Assembly (NCBI GenBank): GCA_958295745.1
Contig: OY282370.1
Location: forward strand, 2,578,548-2,642,547
Source of the DNA: an uncultured Acidimicrobiia bacterium
Lineage (GTDB): Bacteria > Actinomycetota > Acidimicrobiia > Spongiisociales > Spongiisociaceae
Length of the DNA stretch: 64,000 nucleotides
Reading direction: 5' to 3'
Under the pieces are notes generated by a model. The model did not search any database. It saw only the letters and a program-made list of their open reading frames with translations, and was not told the DNA's origin. Below, piece by piece: positions 44,126 to 52,302 of this stretch; positions within the stretch are counted from its first letter, which is position 1; every line of letters begins with the position of its first letter. The translations under genes were made by a program, and so were the position numbers.

Positions 44126-45544
44126 TCAGGCGGCGGGGGCCGGGGAGAACGCCGCCATCGAGCCCGGGCCTATCAGTATGGGCCTTTCTTCGTCTAGGGG
44201 CTGGAAGAACACGTAGTTCGAGTCACGGTCTACCGCCGCGTACACGAAGCCGGAGCTGTCGGGGGCCCAGAGGGTGTGGCTCAGGTCGTACTGGCCCCAG
44301 AAGATCAGGTAGTTGCTCAGGAACGTGTCGGTCGGGACGATGCTCTGGTAGTAGGTGATGTCCCCCTCCTCGTACACGCACACCGTCACCGCGGCGGCGC
44401 CGATGCCCAGCAGGAGGATCTTGCGGCTGTCGGGGCTCCACTGCCAGGCGAAGACTCCCGGCGCGTCGATCTCCTCCGCGCGTCCGGTGGCCAGTTCCAC
44501 CACTCGCATGACGGTGGCGGCGCCGCGGTTCCGGGTCGAGTACGCCACCGACTTCCCGTCGGGCGACAAGGAGAAGTTGAAGAAACCGGCGCCCGCACCC
44601 ACGACCTCGATCTCCCCGGTGTCGAGGTCGTGGATCACCAGCTCGTCTTGCCGAAGCTCCCCTTCCTGATCGGCGGGGCGGACATACAGGATCGACCGGC
44701 CTTCGGGCGTCCAGGATGCCGCCTGGAAGCCGACGCCGGCGGGGGCCTCGGCGCCGAGGGGGGAGCTTTCCCCGGTCGCCGGGTCCAGCAGCTCGAGTCC
44801 GGTGAGCCCGAGATGGGTGATCATCTCGTTGCCTTCCGGGGACCAGTGGAAGTAGTAGGACGAGGAGGCGTTCATCGGGGTAACGGTTTCGCGGTCGAGG
44901 TCGAGGATGGCCAGGGCCACCCGGCCCGGGTCGGGCGACCCGAGCAGTCCCAGAGCCCGGCCGTCCGGCCGCCACTGCATGTAGTAGACGCCGAACGGCG
45001 CCTCGAAGGAGCGCACGGGGCCTCCGCCCACCCGTCCGACCGCCACTTCCGCGCCCTCGGCGGAGATACGCGACCAGGCCACGAACCGTCCGTCCGGCGA
45101 CCACGTGGGTTGGCTTATGAACTCACCTTCGGCCGCGTACAGCTCGATCTGTTCGGTCCGCGGGCCGAAGATGGTGACCGACTCCCCGGAGGGTCCGTTC
45201 ACCGCCACCTGCATGGTGAGCAGGTCGAGTTCCCGTTCCGGGGCGGCTCGGGTGATGTCGGTGACCGGGAGCCTGGTGGTGACGGGGGGCCTAGTGGTTG
45301 TCGGGGTGGTCCCGGGCGATTCGATCAGGGATGGTTCCGTTGCGGATGTCGAGGGTGCGGAGGATGGGGAGGCGGTGTCCGGCGCCGCAGCGGGGAGGGT
45401 CGTGGGTGCGGCATCCGGTACGGCGCCCTCGAACACGACCTCGCTGTCGGGGGCCGAGCAGGACGCCGTGAGGAAGACGGCTGCGGCGAGCAGGACGGCG
45501 GGGAGCAGGGTGGAGCGCCTGGCATCAGCCGCGCGGGCCTTCAT
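44126..45544 (-). CDS. TolB/WD40-like beta-propeller lipoprotein
   Basis: A 472-residue secreted lipoprotein. The signal peptide runs to the lipobox LTASC. A low-complexity Ala/Thr/Ser/Pro linker (about 45-100) precedes a propeller of repeated blades of the type PTWSPDGRFVAWSR, MQWRPDGRALGLLG, FHWSPEGNEMI, ASWTPEGRSILYV, FSLSPDGKSVAYS and WQWSPDSRKILLLG. Such proteins bind partners at the cell surface; no enzyme motif is seen. I chose ATG 45544 over the longer frame to 45646 because it gives a proper signal peptide. It is divergent from nfuA with 49 bases between and leads into thiamine pyrophosphokinase. Confidence 0.82.
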   Translation of the reverse strand: MKARAADARRSTLLPAVLLAAAVFLTASCSAPDSEVVFEGAVPDAAPTTLPAAAPDTASPSSAPSTSATEPSLIESPGTTPTTTRPPVTTRLPVTDITRAAPERELDLLTMQVAVNGPSGESVTIFGPRTEQIELYAAEGEFISQPTWSPDGRFVAWSRISAEGAEVAVGRVGGGPVRSFEAPFGVYYMQWRPDGRALGLLGSPDPGRVALAILDLDRETVTPMNASSSYYFHWSPEGNEMITHLGLTGLELLDPATGESSPLGAEAPAGVGFQAASWTPEGRSILYVRPADQEGELRQDELVIHDLDTGEIEVVGAGAGFFNFSLSPDGKSVAYSTRNRGAATVMRVVELATGRAEEIDAPGVFAWQWSPDSRKILLLGIGAAAVTVCVYEEGDITYYQSIVPTDTFLSNYLIFWGQYDLSHTLWAPDSSGFVYAAVDRDSNYVFFQPLDEERPILIGPGSMAAFSPAPAA

Positions 45545-45593
45545 GATTTCGGACTGTAACATACGACCTGTCACAGCAGCCAAGAGGTGGAAC

Positions 45594-46217
45594 ATGAGCA
45601 CTGACACTTTGATGAACCTCAGCGACGAGGCCATCGAACGGATCATCGAGATACGGGATCAGGAACCGGGCGACGACGACTACGGCCTCCTGATAGAGGT
45701 CACCGGCCTGCACGGAATGCAGTTCGGCTACTCGCTGTCGTTCGTTCCGGTCGCCGAAGTGGACGCCGTAGATCATGTGGAGCGCCACGGGGATCTGACG
45801 GTCGTAATACCGTCCGCCGATACGGGCAACATGACCGGCGCCACCCTCGCCATATCGTCCAACCCCACCAACCCCGGTCTGGCCATCGACAACCCCAACG
45901 GTCCGTCGCCCACCATGCCGGCCCCGCCCGCCGGCGATCTGTCCGGCCCGATCGCCGAGCAGGTAACCCAGGTGCTCGACCGGCAGGTGAACCCGGCCAT
46001 CGCCTCCCACGGCGGTAACGCCCGCCTGGTCAGCGAGGAGAACGGGGTGATCTACCTGGAGATGGGCGGCGGATGCCAGGGATGCGGGATGGCCGCCGCC
46101 ACCCTCCGGCAGGGCATCGAGCGGATCCTGCGGGATTCGGTCCCCGGTATCACCGAGATAGTGGACGTAACCGACCACATGAGCGGCGAGAACCCCTACT
46201 ACGCGGCGGCGCACTAG
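45594..46217 (+). CDS. Fe-S cluster biogenesis protein NfuA-like
   Basis: A 207-residue two-domain Nfu protein. The N-terminal half is an A-type/HesB-like domain (LSDEAIERIIEIRD, then LLIEVTGLHGMQFGYSL) without its canonical cysteines. The C-terminal half is the Nfu domain with NPAIASHGGNARLVSEENG and the cluster-binding GGGCQGCGMA (CxxC). It acts as a carrier delivering [4Fe-4S] clusters to targets. A GAGGTGG precedes the ATG at 45594. The gene is divergent from the beta-propeller lipoprotein gene. An in-frame extension upstream to 45105 is shadow of that gene. Confidence 0.9.
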   Translation: MSTDTLMNLSDEAIERIIEIRDQEPGDDDYGLLIEVTGLHGMQFGYSLSFVPVAEVDAVDHVERHGDLTVVIPSADTGNMTGATLAISSNPTNPGLAIDNPNGPSPTMPAPPAGDLSGPIAEQVTQVLDRQVNPAIASHGGNARLVSEENGVIYLEMGGGCQGCGMAAATLRQGIERILRDSVPGITEIVDVTDHMSGENPYYAAAH

Positions 46218-46227
46218 CCCAAATTGT

Positions 46228-46303
46228 TCATGGACGGGGGTGTTGGCTTGGGCGGCAACAGGTGTTGAGCAGCCTCAAGAACCGGGGTCATCGGCTGCAA
46301 CGT
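46228..46303. repeat. Dispersed intergenic repeat, copy B
   Basis: Matches 9292-9365 over about 75 bases with scattered mismatches and a few small indels. It lies ten bases after the nfuA stop. No conserved ORF or obvious stem is shared; it may be a decayed mobile or regulatory sequence. Confidence 0.5.
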
Positions 46304-46831
46304 ACGCGCCCAGGCTCAGCACCTCTAACGCCCCCATAACCGGCGCCTGCCCACCCCGGCCCGAAAAATTACATGCGGCAGAACGCGAAACATAGGGGTT
46401 GACCTTTCCTCGGAAATGGGAGATGCTGTAGGGGTAGGAAGGAATCCGCCGCGTTGGTCCGGACGGCGGTGGATGAATGTCGGAAGTCTCGTCCGATGTC
46501 CGGCCTCCTGCGGGGGTAACGGAACGAGGGGCGGGCAGTAGCCGAAGCCGAATGAGAAACTTCGGATCGGGGTCGGGTCCACGCGCCCGATGCCCCGATC
46601 TTGGCGCAGCGCGGTGGTGGCGGGGGAGGGTAGCCCAACGGGCCGGGGGAGCAGGCGGATGTTTTTCGCGACCTTCCGCGCCGTCTTCCCCCTGCGGCGG
46701 CAGGTCGGGGGGCGGCGGGCCGAGGATGGGCGAAGGGTGCCCGCGATGCCCGATTACCGGGGAGATGGCAGCCCAACCTGCAGCCGGGGAACGTCTGCGA
46801 GATAACGGGGGAGCCGTTATACCCTGGTCAT
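46304..46831. other. Intergenic region, no supportable gene
   Basis: About 530 bases between nfuA and the sugar-dehydrogenase lipoprotein gene. Open frames on both strands are compositionally noisy, Pro/Arg/Gly-rich and lack family similarity. Nothing beyond the adjacent repeat could be identified; the promoter for the downstream gene presumably lies here. Confidence 0.5.
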
Positions 46832-48307
46832 ATGAACCTCTTATCGGATGCACTGAGGTTGAACCGGTGGGTATGCACGGTCGCCGCCTTGGGTCTGCTG
46901 TTGGCGGCCTGCGGCGGTCAGGCGGAACCGGCGGTGGTGACGGCGCCGCCGACTGCGCCGCCGATTGGATCTTCTACGACCGCGGCGGTTCCCGATCTGG
47001 CGGCGCCGTCTGCGCCTGCCGCGGATGAAACCGACCCTGTTTCCACCTCCCCGGATGCGGGCGCCGACGCGGATGCTCCTACGTCCGGTGGTGAGGATGC
47101 TCTTACGTCCGGCGACGCGGACACCCTTGCGTCCGGCGATGCGGACGGCGGGGGCGGGTCGGAGCGGGCGGAGGAACCCGGGGGCGGGACGGTTCCGGCG
47201 CCGGACCCGGCCGGTGCGCCTGCGCCTCTGCGCTCCCTCGTATACCAGGAGGTGGCCGAGGTGGACTTACCCATCGATCTGGCACCCCTCCCCGGCGCCG
47301 ATCTGCTGGTGATCGCCTCGAAAGAGGGGCGGCTGTGGCTGTACGGCGAGGGCGGTCTGCACGCCGAGCCCTTCCTGGACATCCGGGACCGGGTTCGGAA
47401 TCGGGGCGAGCAAGGTCTGCTGGGTATGGCCTTCTCGCCCGATTACCCGGATTCGGGCCGCCTGTTCCTTCACTACACCGCCCTCGACGGGGACACGGTG
47501 CTGGCCGAATACACGGCTGAAGGCGGGTCGGTCGACCCGGCCGCCGAGGCCGTGCTGTGGCGGGTGGGCCAGCCCGCCGGCAACCACAACGGGGGGACAA
47601 TCGCCTTCGGCCCAGACGGTTACCTGTACATGGGGCTGGGCGACGGAGGGGGGGCAAACGACCGTTTCGGGCACGGCCAGAACGACCGGACCCCGCTCGG
47701 TGCCCTGCTCCGCTTCGATGTCTCGGTACCCGGCGCCCTGTCGCCCGCGCCCGGCAACCCCTTCCCGGCCCCAGAGGTGTGGGCGGTCGGCCTCCGCAAC
47801 CCCTGGCGCTTCACGATCGACCGTCCATCCGGTCTGGTGGTGATCGCCGATGTAGGCCAGGACGCCTTCGAGGAGATCTCGATCGCCCCCGTCGGCGCGG
47901 CGGGCCTCAACTACGGCTGGCCCATCACCGAGGGCCTCCACTGCTTCAGACCGAGGACGGGGTGCGATGCCGAGGGTCTGACCCTGCCGGTGCTGGAAGT
48001 GGAGCACGGGGACGCCGACACCTGCTCGATCACCGGCGGGGTGGTCTACCGGGGGGTGGAGATACCGGAGCTGTACGGGCACTACCTCTTCTCGGACTAT
48101 TGCGGGGGATACCTGAGGAGCTTCCCCATCGACGGCTTCGCTGACGACATCCGCCGCGGTTCCTTCTCGGTCGAGCAGCCCCTCGATTGGACCGACCAGG
48201 TGGGTGCGCCGGGCCGAGTGGTGTCGTTCGGTGTGGACGACTACGGAGAGGTGTACGTGCTGACGCATGAGGGAACCGTGCTGCGCTTGGCCGCCGAACG
48301 CGGCTGA
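46832..48307 (+). CDS. PQQ-dependent sugar dehydrogenase-like (GSDH) lipoprotein
   Basis: A 491-residue secreted protein. The signal peptide ends in lipobox LLAAC at the GGQAEP junction. About 100 residues of low-complexity Ala/Gly/Asp/Ser linker follow, with repeats of the type TSGDADTLASGDAD. The rest is a six-bladed GSDH propeller resembling soluble aldose sugar dehydrogenases, with FSPDYPDSGRLFLHYT, QPAGNHNGGTIAFGPDGYLYMGLGDGG, VWAVGLRNPWRFTID and ITGGVVYRG. The His in GNHNGG matches the conserved active-site His. It would oxidise sugars outside the cell using PQQ or act only as a sugar-binding homolog. Confidence 0.86.
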   Translation: MNLLSDALRLNRWVCTVAALGLLLAACGGQAEPAVVTAPPTAPPIGSSTTAAVPDLAAPSAPAADETDPVSTSPDAGADADAPTSGGEDALTSGDADTLASGDADGGGGSERAEEPGGGTVPAPDPAGAPAPLRSLVYQEVAEVDLPIDLAPLPGADLLVIASKEGRLWLYGEGGLHAEPFLDIRDRVRNRGEQGLLGMAFSPDYPDSGRLFLHYTALDGDTVLAEYTAEGGSVDPAAEAVLWRVGQPAGNHNGGTIAFGPDGYLYMGLGDGGGANDRFGHGQNDRTPLGALLRFDVSVPGALSPAPGNPFPAPEVWAVGLRNPWRFTIDRPSGLVVIADVGQDAFEEISIAPVGAAGLNYGWPITEGLHCFRPRTGCDAEGLTLPVLEVEHGDADTCSITGGVVYRGVEIPELYGHYLFSDYCGGYLRSFPIDGFADDIRRGSFSVEQPLDWTDQVGAPGRVVSFGVDDYGEVYVLTHEGTVLRLAAERG

Positions 48308-48398
48308 GCCGCACCGAGGCGTCCGATTCCCCGCCTCGACCCACAACTCCCGCCCCGTTCCCGAATCTGTCGCACCCCCCAAGTACCATGGGACGTCT

Positions 48399-49382
48399 AT
48401 GACCGATACCCAATCCGATCCCTTCCACCGGCTCTATGTGGAGAGCTGGGCGCCCGAATACGGCGCTTCCATGGAGGTCGACGACGGCTCGGCCGCAGCC
48501 GCCTCGGTCGATCCCGCCGTGGAGACGTCCGACTGGAGGCCCATCGAGGGCGCCCGCACGGACGCGCCCCGCGAGATGGTGTTCGTAGACGGGGTGCGGC
48601 GCATCGAGGCCCGGTTGACCCTGGACGACCCCCTCGAAGGTCCGGTCCCGGGCATCATGGGTGCGTACGGAGTGGGGGCCGTGATATGGAAGCGGGCAGC
48701 CCGCCGATCCGACTTCACCGGGTTGACGGTGGAGCGCCTGGTGGTCATGGCCAAGGGGCTGGCGGTGGATGTCCACCGTATCGGCGCCCTTCCCGTAACC
48801 GCCGAATCGGTGCCGGGTGACGACGCATCCGCTCTGGTCTCCCATCTTCAGCAACGGATGAGGGCAGCCGAGGGCGCCTTGGCCTCCGCCCTGGCCGGCC
48901 CCGGACGCCTGGTCATAGCCGACGGCCCCTTCCACGAGGTGCGCGCCCAGCCCGTTGTCGGATATGTCAAAACCCACCGGACCAGGTATCTGGACGGCGA
49001 GAGCGGCGCCCTGATCGGCCGACTCCGGGCGGGCAGCCGCACGCCGCTCTTCCTGATAGACAGCGAGCGCTATCCCCGTTACGCCTGGTATCTGCGGCTG
49101 GCCGACCTGCCCGGCCATTCCTGGACCGGGGTGGTGAGATGCGAGGTGTCCGCCGCCCTCGGCGTCGAGGCCGCCGTCCAGATGGCGGATTGGACGGCCG
49201 GGCTGTTGCCGGGGCTTTCCTCGGCGCCGCATATCGACCGCCGGGCGCCCCAGAACCTGGTGCCGATCGCCGCCCTCGAACGGGAGCTGCGCAAATGCAT
49301 GGGAGACCAGGGCCTGGCCGCCCGCGCCCTGCGGAGCGCGGTGCGTAACCGCAGGCTGGCCGGAATCGGAGGAGGAGGGTAA
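48399..49382 (+). CDS. nurA: NurA-like 5'-3' nuclease
   Basis: A 327-residue protein with NurA-domain features. An acidic active-site strand MVFVDGVRRIEARL lies near 62-75, a second Asp is in VIADGPF, YVKTH supplies a Lys/His motif, and the C-terminal motif APQNLVPIAALERELRK follows. NurA nucleases work with the HerA helicase to resect DNA ends. The start is ATG 48399; the frame extends upstream to 48267 without similarity. It is the first of four tightly packed genes (HerA-like after three bases, then SbcD and SbcC), which is the strongest support for its assignment. Confidence 0.75.
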   Translation: MTDTQSDPFHRLYVESWAPEYGASMEVDDGSAAAASVDPAVETSDWRPIEGARTDAPREMVFVDGVRRIEARLTLDDPLEGPVPGIMGAYGVGAVIWKRAARRSDFTGLTVERLVVMAKGLAVDVHRIGALPVTAESVPGDDASALVSHLQQRMRAAEGALASALAGPGRLVIADGPFHEVRAQPVVGYVKTHRTRYLDGESGALIGRLRAGSRTPLFLIDSERYPRYAWYLRLADLPGHSWTGVVRCEVSAALGVEAAVQMADWTAGLLPGLSSAPHIDRRAPQNLVPIAALERELRKCMGDQGLAARALRSAVRNRRLAGIGGGG

Positions 49383-49385
49383 GGC

Positions 49386-51128
49386 ATGTCCGAACCGATG
49401 GAACGGCGAGGGATCCCTGTAGGAAGGGTGATCGCATCCCAGCACGCCAACACCCAGGAGTTCCGGGTGGTGCTCAACGACGACAGCTACCTCCAGCTCG
49501 ACGACCTGGTGATGCTGGAGACCGAAGTGCCGGGCGCCGGGACGGTCCGCACCTATGGAGTGGTCACCGAATCCGAGGGCATCTACGAGGGGGCGCAATA
49601 CGAATCCGACACCTTCCGCATCACCGAGGAAGGCATCCTGCCCGCCGCCAAGATAAGGTCGGCCAGGGTGTCTGTGACCAGGGTCGACCCCGAGCTCTGG
49701 GTGGCGCCCGACCCCGGCGTCGAGGTCTACCGGGCCGCCGGGGAACAGCGCGACAAGGCCCTCTACAAGGACGAGATGGGACGGCCCCTCCCGGTGGGGG
49801 TAGGCCGTGACCAGGAACCGGTCTACGCCGACTTGGACTTCTTCGACGGGCGCAAGGGCGGCCACATGTCCATCTCCGGCATATCGGGGGTGGCCACCAA
49901 GACCTCCTACGCCCTCTTCTTCCTCCGCATGCTCACCGCCCATCCCGAGATCCTGGGGGAGGGCGCCGCCAACCTCCGGGTGCTGGTTTTCAACGTGAAA
50001 GGCGAGGACCTGCTGTGGCTCGACAAGCCCAACCGGTATCTCGACCAGGAAGCGGTCGATGTGTGGCATAGGCTGGGCGTGGAACCGGCGCCGTTCAAGT
50101 CGGTCCGTTTCTGGGCCCCTCCCCGCCGCCGTTCGGGTGACGTGATCCTTCCCGATACGGGGGGCCGCCTCGAGGGGGTGGACGCCTTCGCCTGGACCCC
50201 GCGGGAGTTCATCGACGAGGGCCTGCTCGCATTCCTGTTCACGGACGCCTCCGACCACCGCAACCAGATCGGCTTCGTCGAGGAACGGGTGCGGGCCCAG
50301 CTGCGCAGATGGGCGGTGGACGTCGCGGGCGAGCCGGGGGCCGTGGTGCTGAGGGCGCCGCCGCCCGGCGGGCACAAGGGGGCTCCGCAAGCGGTCCCGG
50401 AACGGGGGGAGCCGGTGATCCGCAGCCTTTCCGACCTGGTGGAGGCCCTGGACGAATACCTCGACCCACCCGACGGGTCGGAACCCGACCTGGCCTGGTC
50501 GGGCCGCACCCAGACGGGAACCATCGCCGCCTTCATGCGCCGCCTCCACGCCGCCTCTCACCGGCTCGGCCATCTAATACAGGCGGGGGAGAGCCGCCGG
50601 GTCGACCGGACCGCCGCGCAGGTCACGGTGGTCTCCATCCAATCGCTGCACGACCTGGGCCAGCGGTTCGTGGTGGGGGCGCTCCTGGAGGAGACCTTCC
50701 GGGAGAAGGAACAGACCGGACGGCGCCTCCCCCTGTCGGTGATCGTGCTCGACGAGCTCAACAAGTACGCCCCGCGGGAGGGGCGCAGCCCCCTCAAGGA
50801 GATGCTGATCGACATCGCCCAGCGGGGGCGTTCGCTCGGCGTGCTCCTGGTCGGCGCCCAGCAGACCGCCTCGCGGGTGGCGCCCGAGGTGCTGGAGAAC
50901 GCCGCCCTGCGGGTGGCCGGACGGCTCGACGCGGCCGAGGCCGAACGTTCCGAATACGGATGGATGCTCCCGTCGACCAAGGCCCGGGCCCGGCTTCTGA
51001 AGCCCGGCACGATGGTTCTGTCCCAGCCTGCCATCCCGGTCCCCTTGGTGCTCACCTTCCCCTTCCCCGCCTGGGCCACCCGCCAGGAGGAGGCAGCGGT
51101 GCAGGACGATCCGTTCCAGGGACTCTGA
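49386..51128 (+). CDS. herA: HerA-like ATPase/helicase
   Basis: A 580-residue motor protein. The N-terminal domain (GRVIASQHANTQEFRVVL and LQLDDLVMLET) resembles the HAS barrel of HerA. The ATPase P-loop is SGISGVATKTS (about residues 163-173), where Thr replaces the usual Gly before the Lys. Walker B is SVIVLDELNKYAP (about 448). A C-terminal Arg-finger region and the ASRVAPEVLENAALRVAGRL segment follow, as in FtsK/HerA proteins. It would form a hexamer and drive end resection with NurA. It lies three bases after nurA and one base before sbcD. Confidence 0.85.
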   Translation: MSEPMERRGIPVGRVIASQHANTQEFRVVLNDDSYLQLDDLVMLETEVPGAGTVRTYGVVTESEGIYEGAQYESDTFRITEEGILPAAKIRSARVSVTRVDPELWVAPDPGVEVYRAAGEQRDKALYKDEMGRPLPVGVGRDQEPVYADLDFFDGRKGGHMSISGISGVATKTSYALFFLRMLTAHPEILGEGAANLRVLVFNVKGEDLLWLDKPNRYLDQEAVDVWHRLGVEPAPFKSVRFWAPPRRRSGDVILPDTGGRLEGVDAFAWTPREFIDEGLLAFLFTDASDHRNQIGFVEERVRAQLRRWAVDVAGEPGAVVLRAPPPGGHKGAPQAVPERGEPVIRSLSDLVEALDEYLDPPDGSEPDLAWSGRTQTGTIAAFMRRLHAASHRLGHLIQAGESRRVDRTAAQVTVVSIQSLHDLGQRFVVGALLEETFREKEQTGRRLPLSVIVLDELNKYAPREGRSPLKEMLIDIAQRGRSLGVLLVGAQQTASRVAPEVLENAALRVAGRLDAAEAERSEYGWMLPSTKARARLLKPGTMVLSQPAIPVPLVLTFPFPAWATRQEEAAVQDDPFQGL

Positions 51129-51129
51129 A

Positions 51130-52302
51130 GTGCGGATCCTCCACACCTCCGACTGGCACATCGGCAAGAAGATCGGACGCTTCGACCGCACCGACGAATA
51201 CCGCCGTGTCATCGACGAGGTGGCCGGGATCGCCGAGCGGGAGAAGGTCGACCTGGTGGTCCACAGCGGCGACGTGTTCGACCGCCCCTTCCCCCCGATG
51301 GCCTCCCTCGCCCTGGGCCTGGAAAGCCTCGTGCGGCTGACCGACGGGGGCAGTAGGCCCGTGGCGGCCATCGCCGGCAACCACGACTCGCCGGAGCTGT
51401 TCGACCTGCTGGCCGGGTTCCTGGCCGACCGCAACGTCCATCTGGTCGGGGAGATCAAGGCCCCGGACCAGGGCGGGGTGCTCGACCTGGAGACGCCGGG
51501 CGGGCGGGCTGTGGTCTCCTGCTTCCCCTTCCTGCGGGAGGGGCGCACCTTCAACGTGTGGACTCCGCCCGGCGAGCAATACAAGGAGTACGCCGACCGC
51601 CTGCGCCGCATCTCCGAGGCCTACGCCCAGGCCGCCATGAAGAAGGCGGGCAACGATGCGGTGACCGTGCTGGCGGCCCATTTCCTGGTTGGCGGCGCCA
51701 GGGTGCACGGCCACGGCGGCGCGCCCAGGGGGGAGCGCGCCCTCCACATGGGCGAGGTCTACGCCGCCTCCCCGCAGGCCGTTCCGGTCGGGCCCCAGTA
51801 CGTGGCGCTCGGCCACATCCACGCCCCCCAGCGGGTGCCGGGGGCCTTGGTACCGGCCGAGTACGCCGGGTCTCTCCTGGAGCTCGACTTCGGCGAGGCG
51901 AAGGAGAAGAAACGGGTGGTCGTGATCGATGTCGAGCCCGGCCTCCCCGCCGAGGTCCGATCGATACCCATCAGAGGCGGTCGCCCGCTCCTGCGGCCCG
52001 AAGGGACGTGGGAGGAGATCGAAGCCGTGGAAGGCGTCGACGAGGCCTATCTGGATCTCACGGTGCGCACCGAAGGTCCCGACCCGGGTCTGGCCGACCG
52101 GGCCAGGGAACGGTTCCCGTATCTGGTCAAGGTGAGGGCCGAGTACCCGCGGGCTGAACAGGAGAGGAGGTCCCGGGAGGGGCGCACCATCGTGGATCTA
52201 TACGGCGACTACTACCTGCGCACCGAAGGGGTCGAACCGCCCGAAGGCCTGGTGCGGACGCTGCGGGAGCTGATGGAGGAGCAGACCGGTGCGCCCGCTT
52301 GA
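51130..52302 (+). CDS. sbcD: SbcD/Mre11-type nuclease subunit
   Basis: A 390-residue calcineurin-like phosphoesterase. All Mre11 metal motifs are present in order: DWHIG (near 9), HSGDVFDR (near 48), AGNHDSPEL (near 82), AAHFLVGGARVHG (near 181) and GHIHAPQ (near 225). A C-terminal capping domain follows. It forms the Mn-dependent nuclease of the SbcCD complex, opening hairpins and processing blocked DNA ends. The GTG start at 51130 follows the herA stop by one base; the 3' end overlaps sbcC by 14 bases. This is the third gene in the end-processing operon. Confidence 0.93.
   Translation: MRILHTSDWHIGKKIGRFDRTDEYRRVIDEVAGIAEREKVDLVVHSGDVFDRPFPPMASLALGLESLVRLTDGGSRPVAAIAGNHDSPELFDLLAGFLADRNVHLVGEIKAPDQGGVLDLETPGGRAVVSCFPFLREGRTFNVWTPPGEQYKEYADRLRRISEAYAQAAMKKAGNDAVTVLAAHFLVGGARVHGHGGAPRGERALHMGEVYAASPQAVPVGPQYVALGHIHAPQRVPGALVPAEYAGSLLELDFGEAKEKKRVVVIDVEPGLPAEVRSIPIRGGRPLLRPEGTWEEIEAVEGVDEAYLDLTVRTEGPDPGLADRARERFPYLVKVRAEYPRAEQERRSREGRTIVDLYGDYYLRTEGVEPPEGLVRTLRELMEEQTGAPA

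Noticed and set aside
46304-46831. Several open frames in the gap before the sugar-dehydrogenase lipoprotein
   Set aside because: Frames overlap on both strands, have low-complexity composition and no ribosome site or motif.
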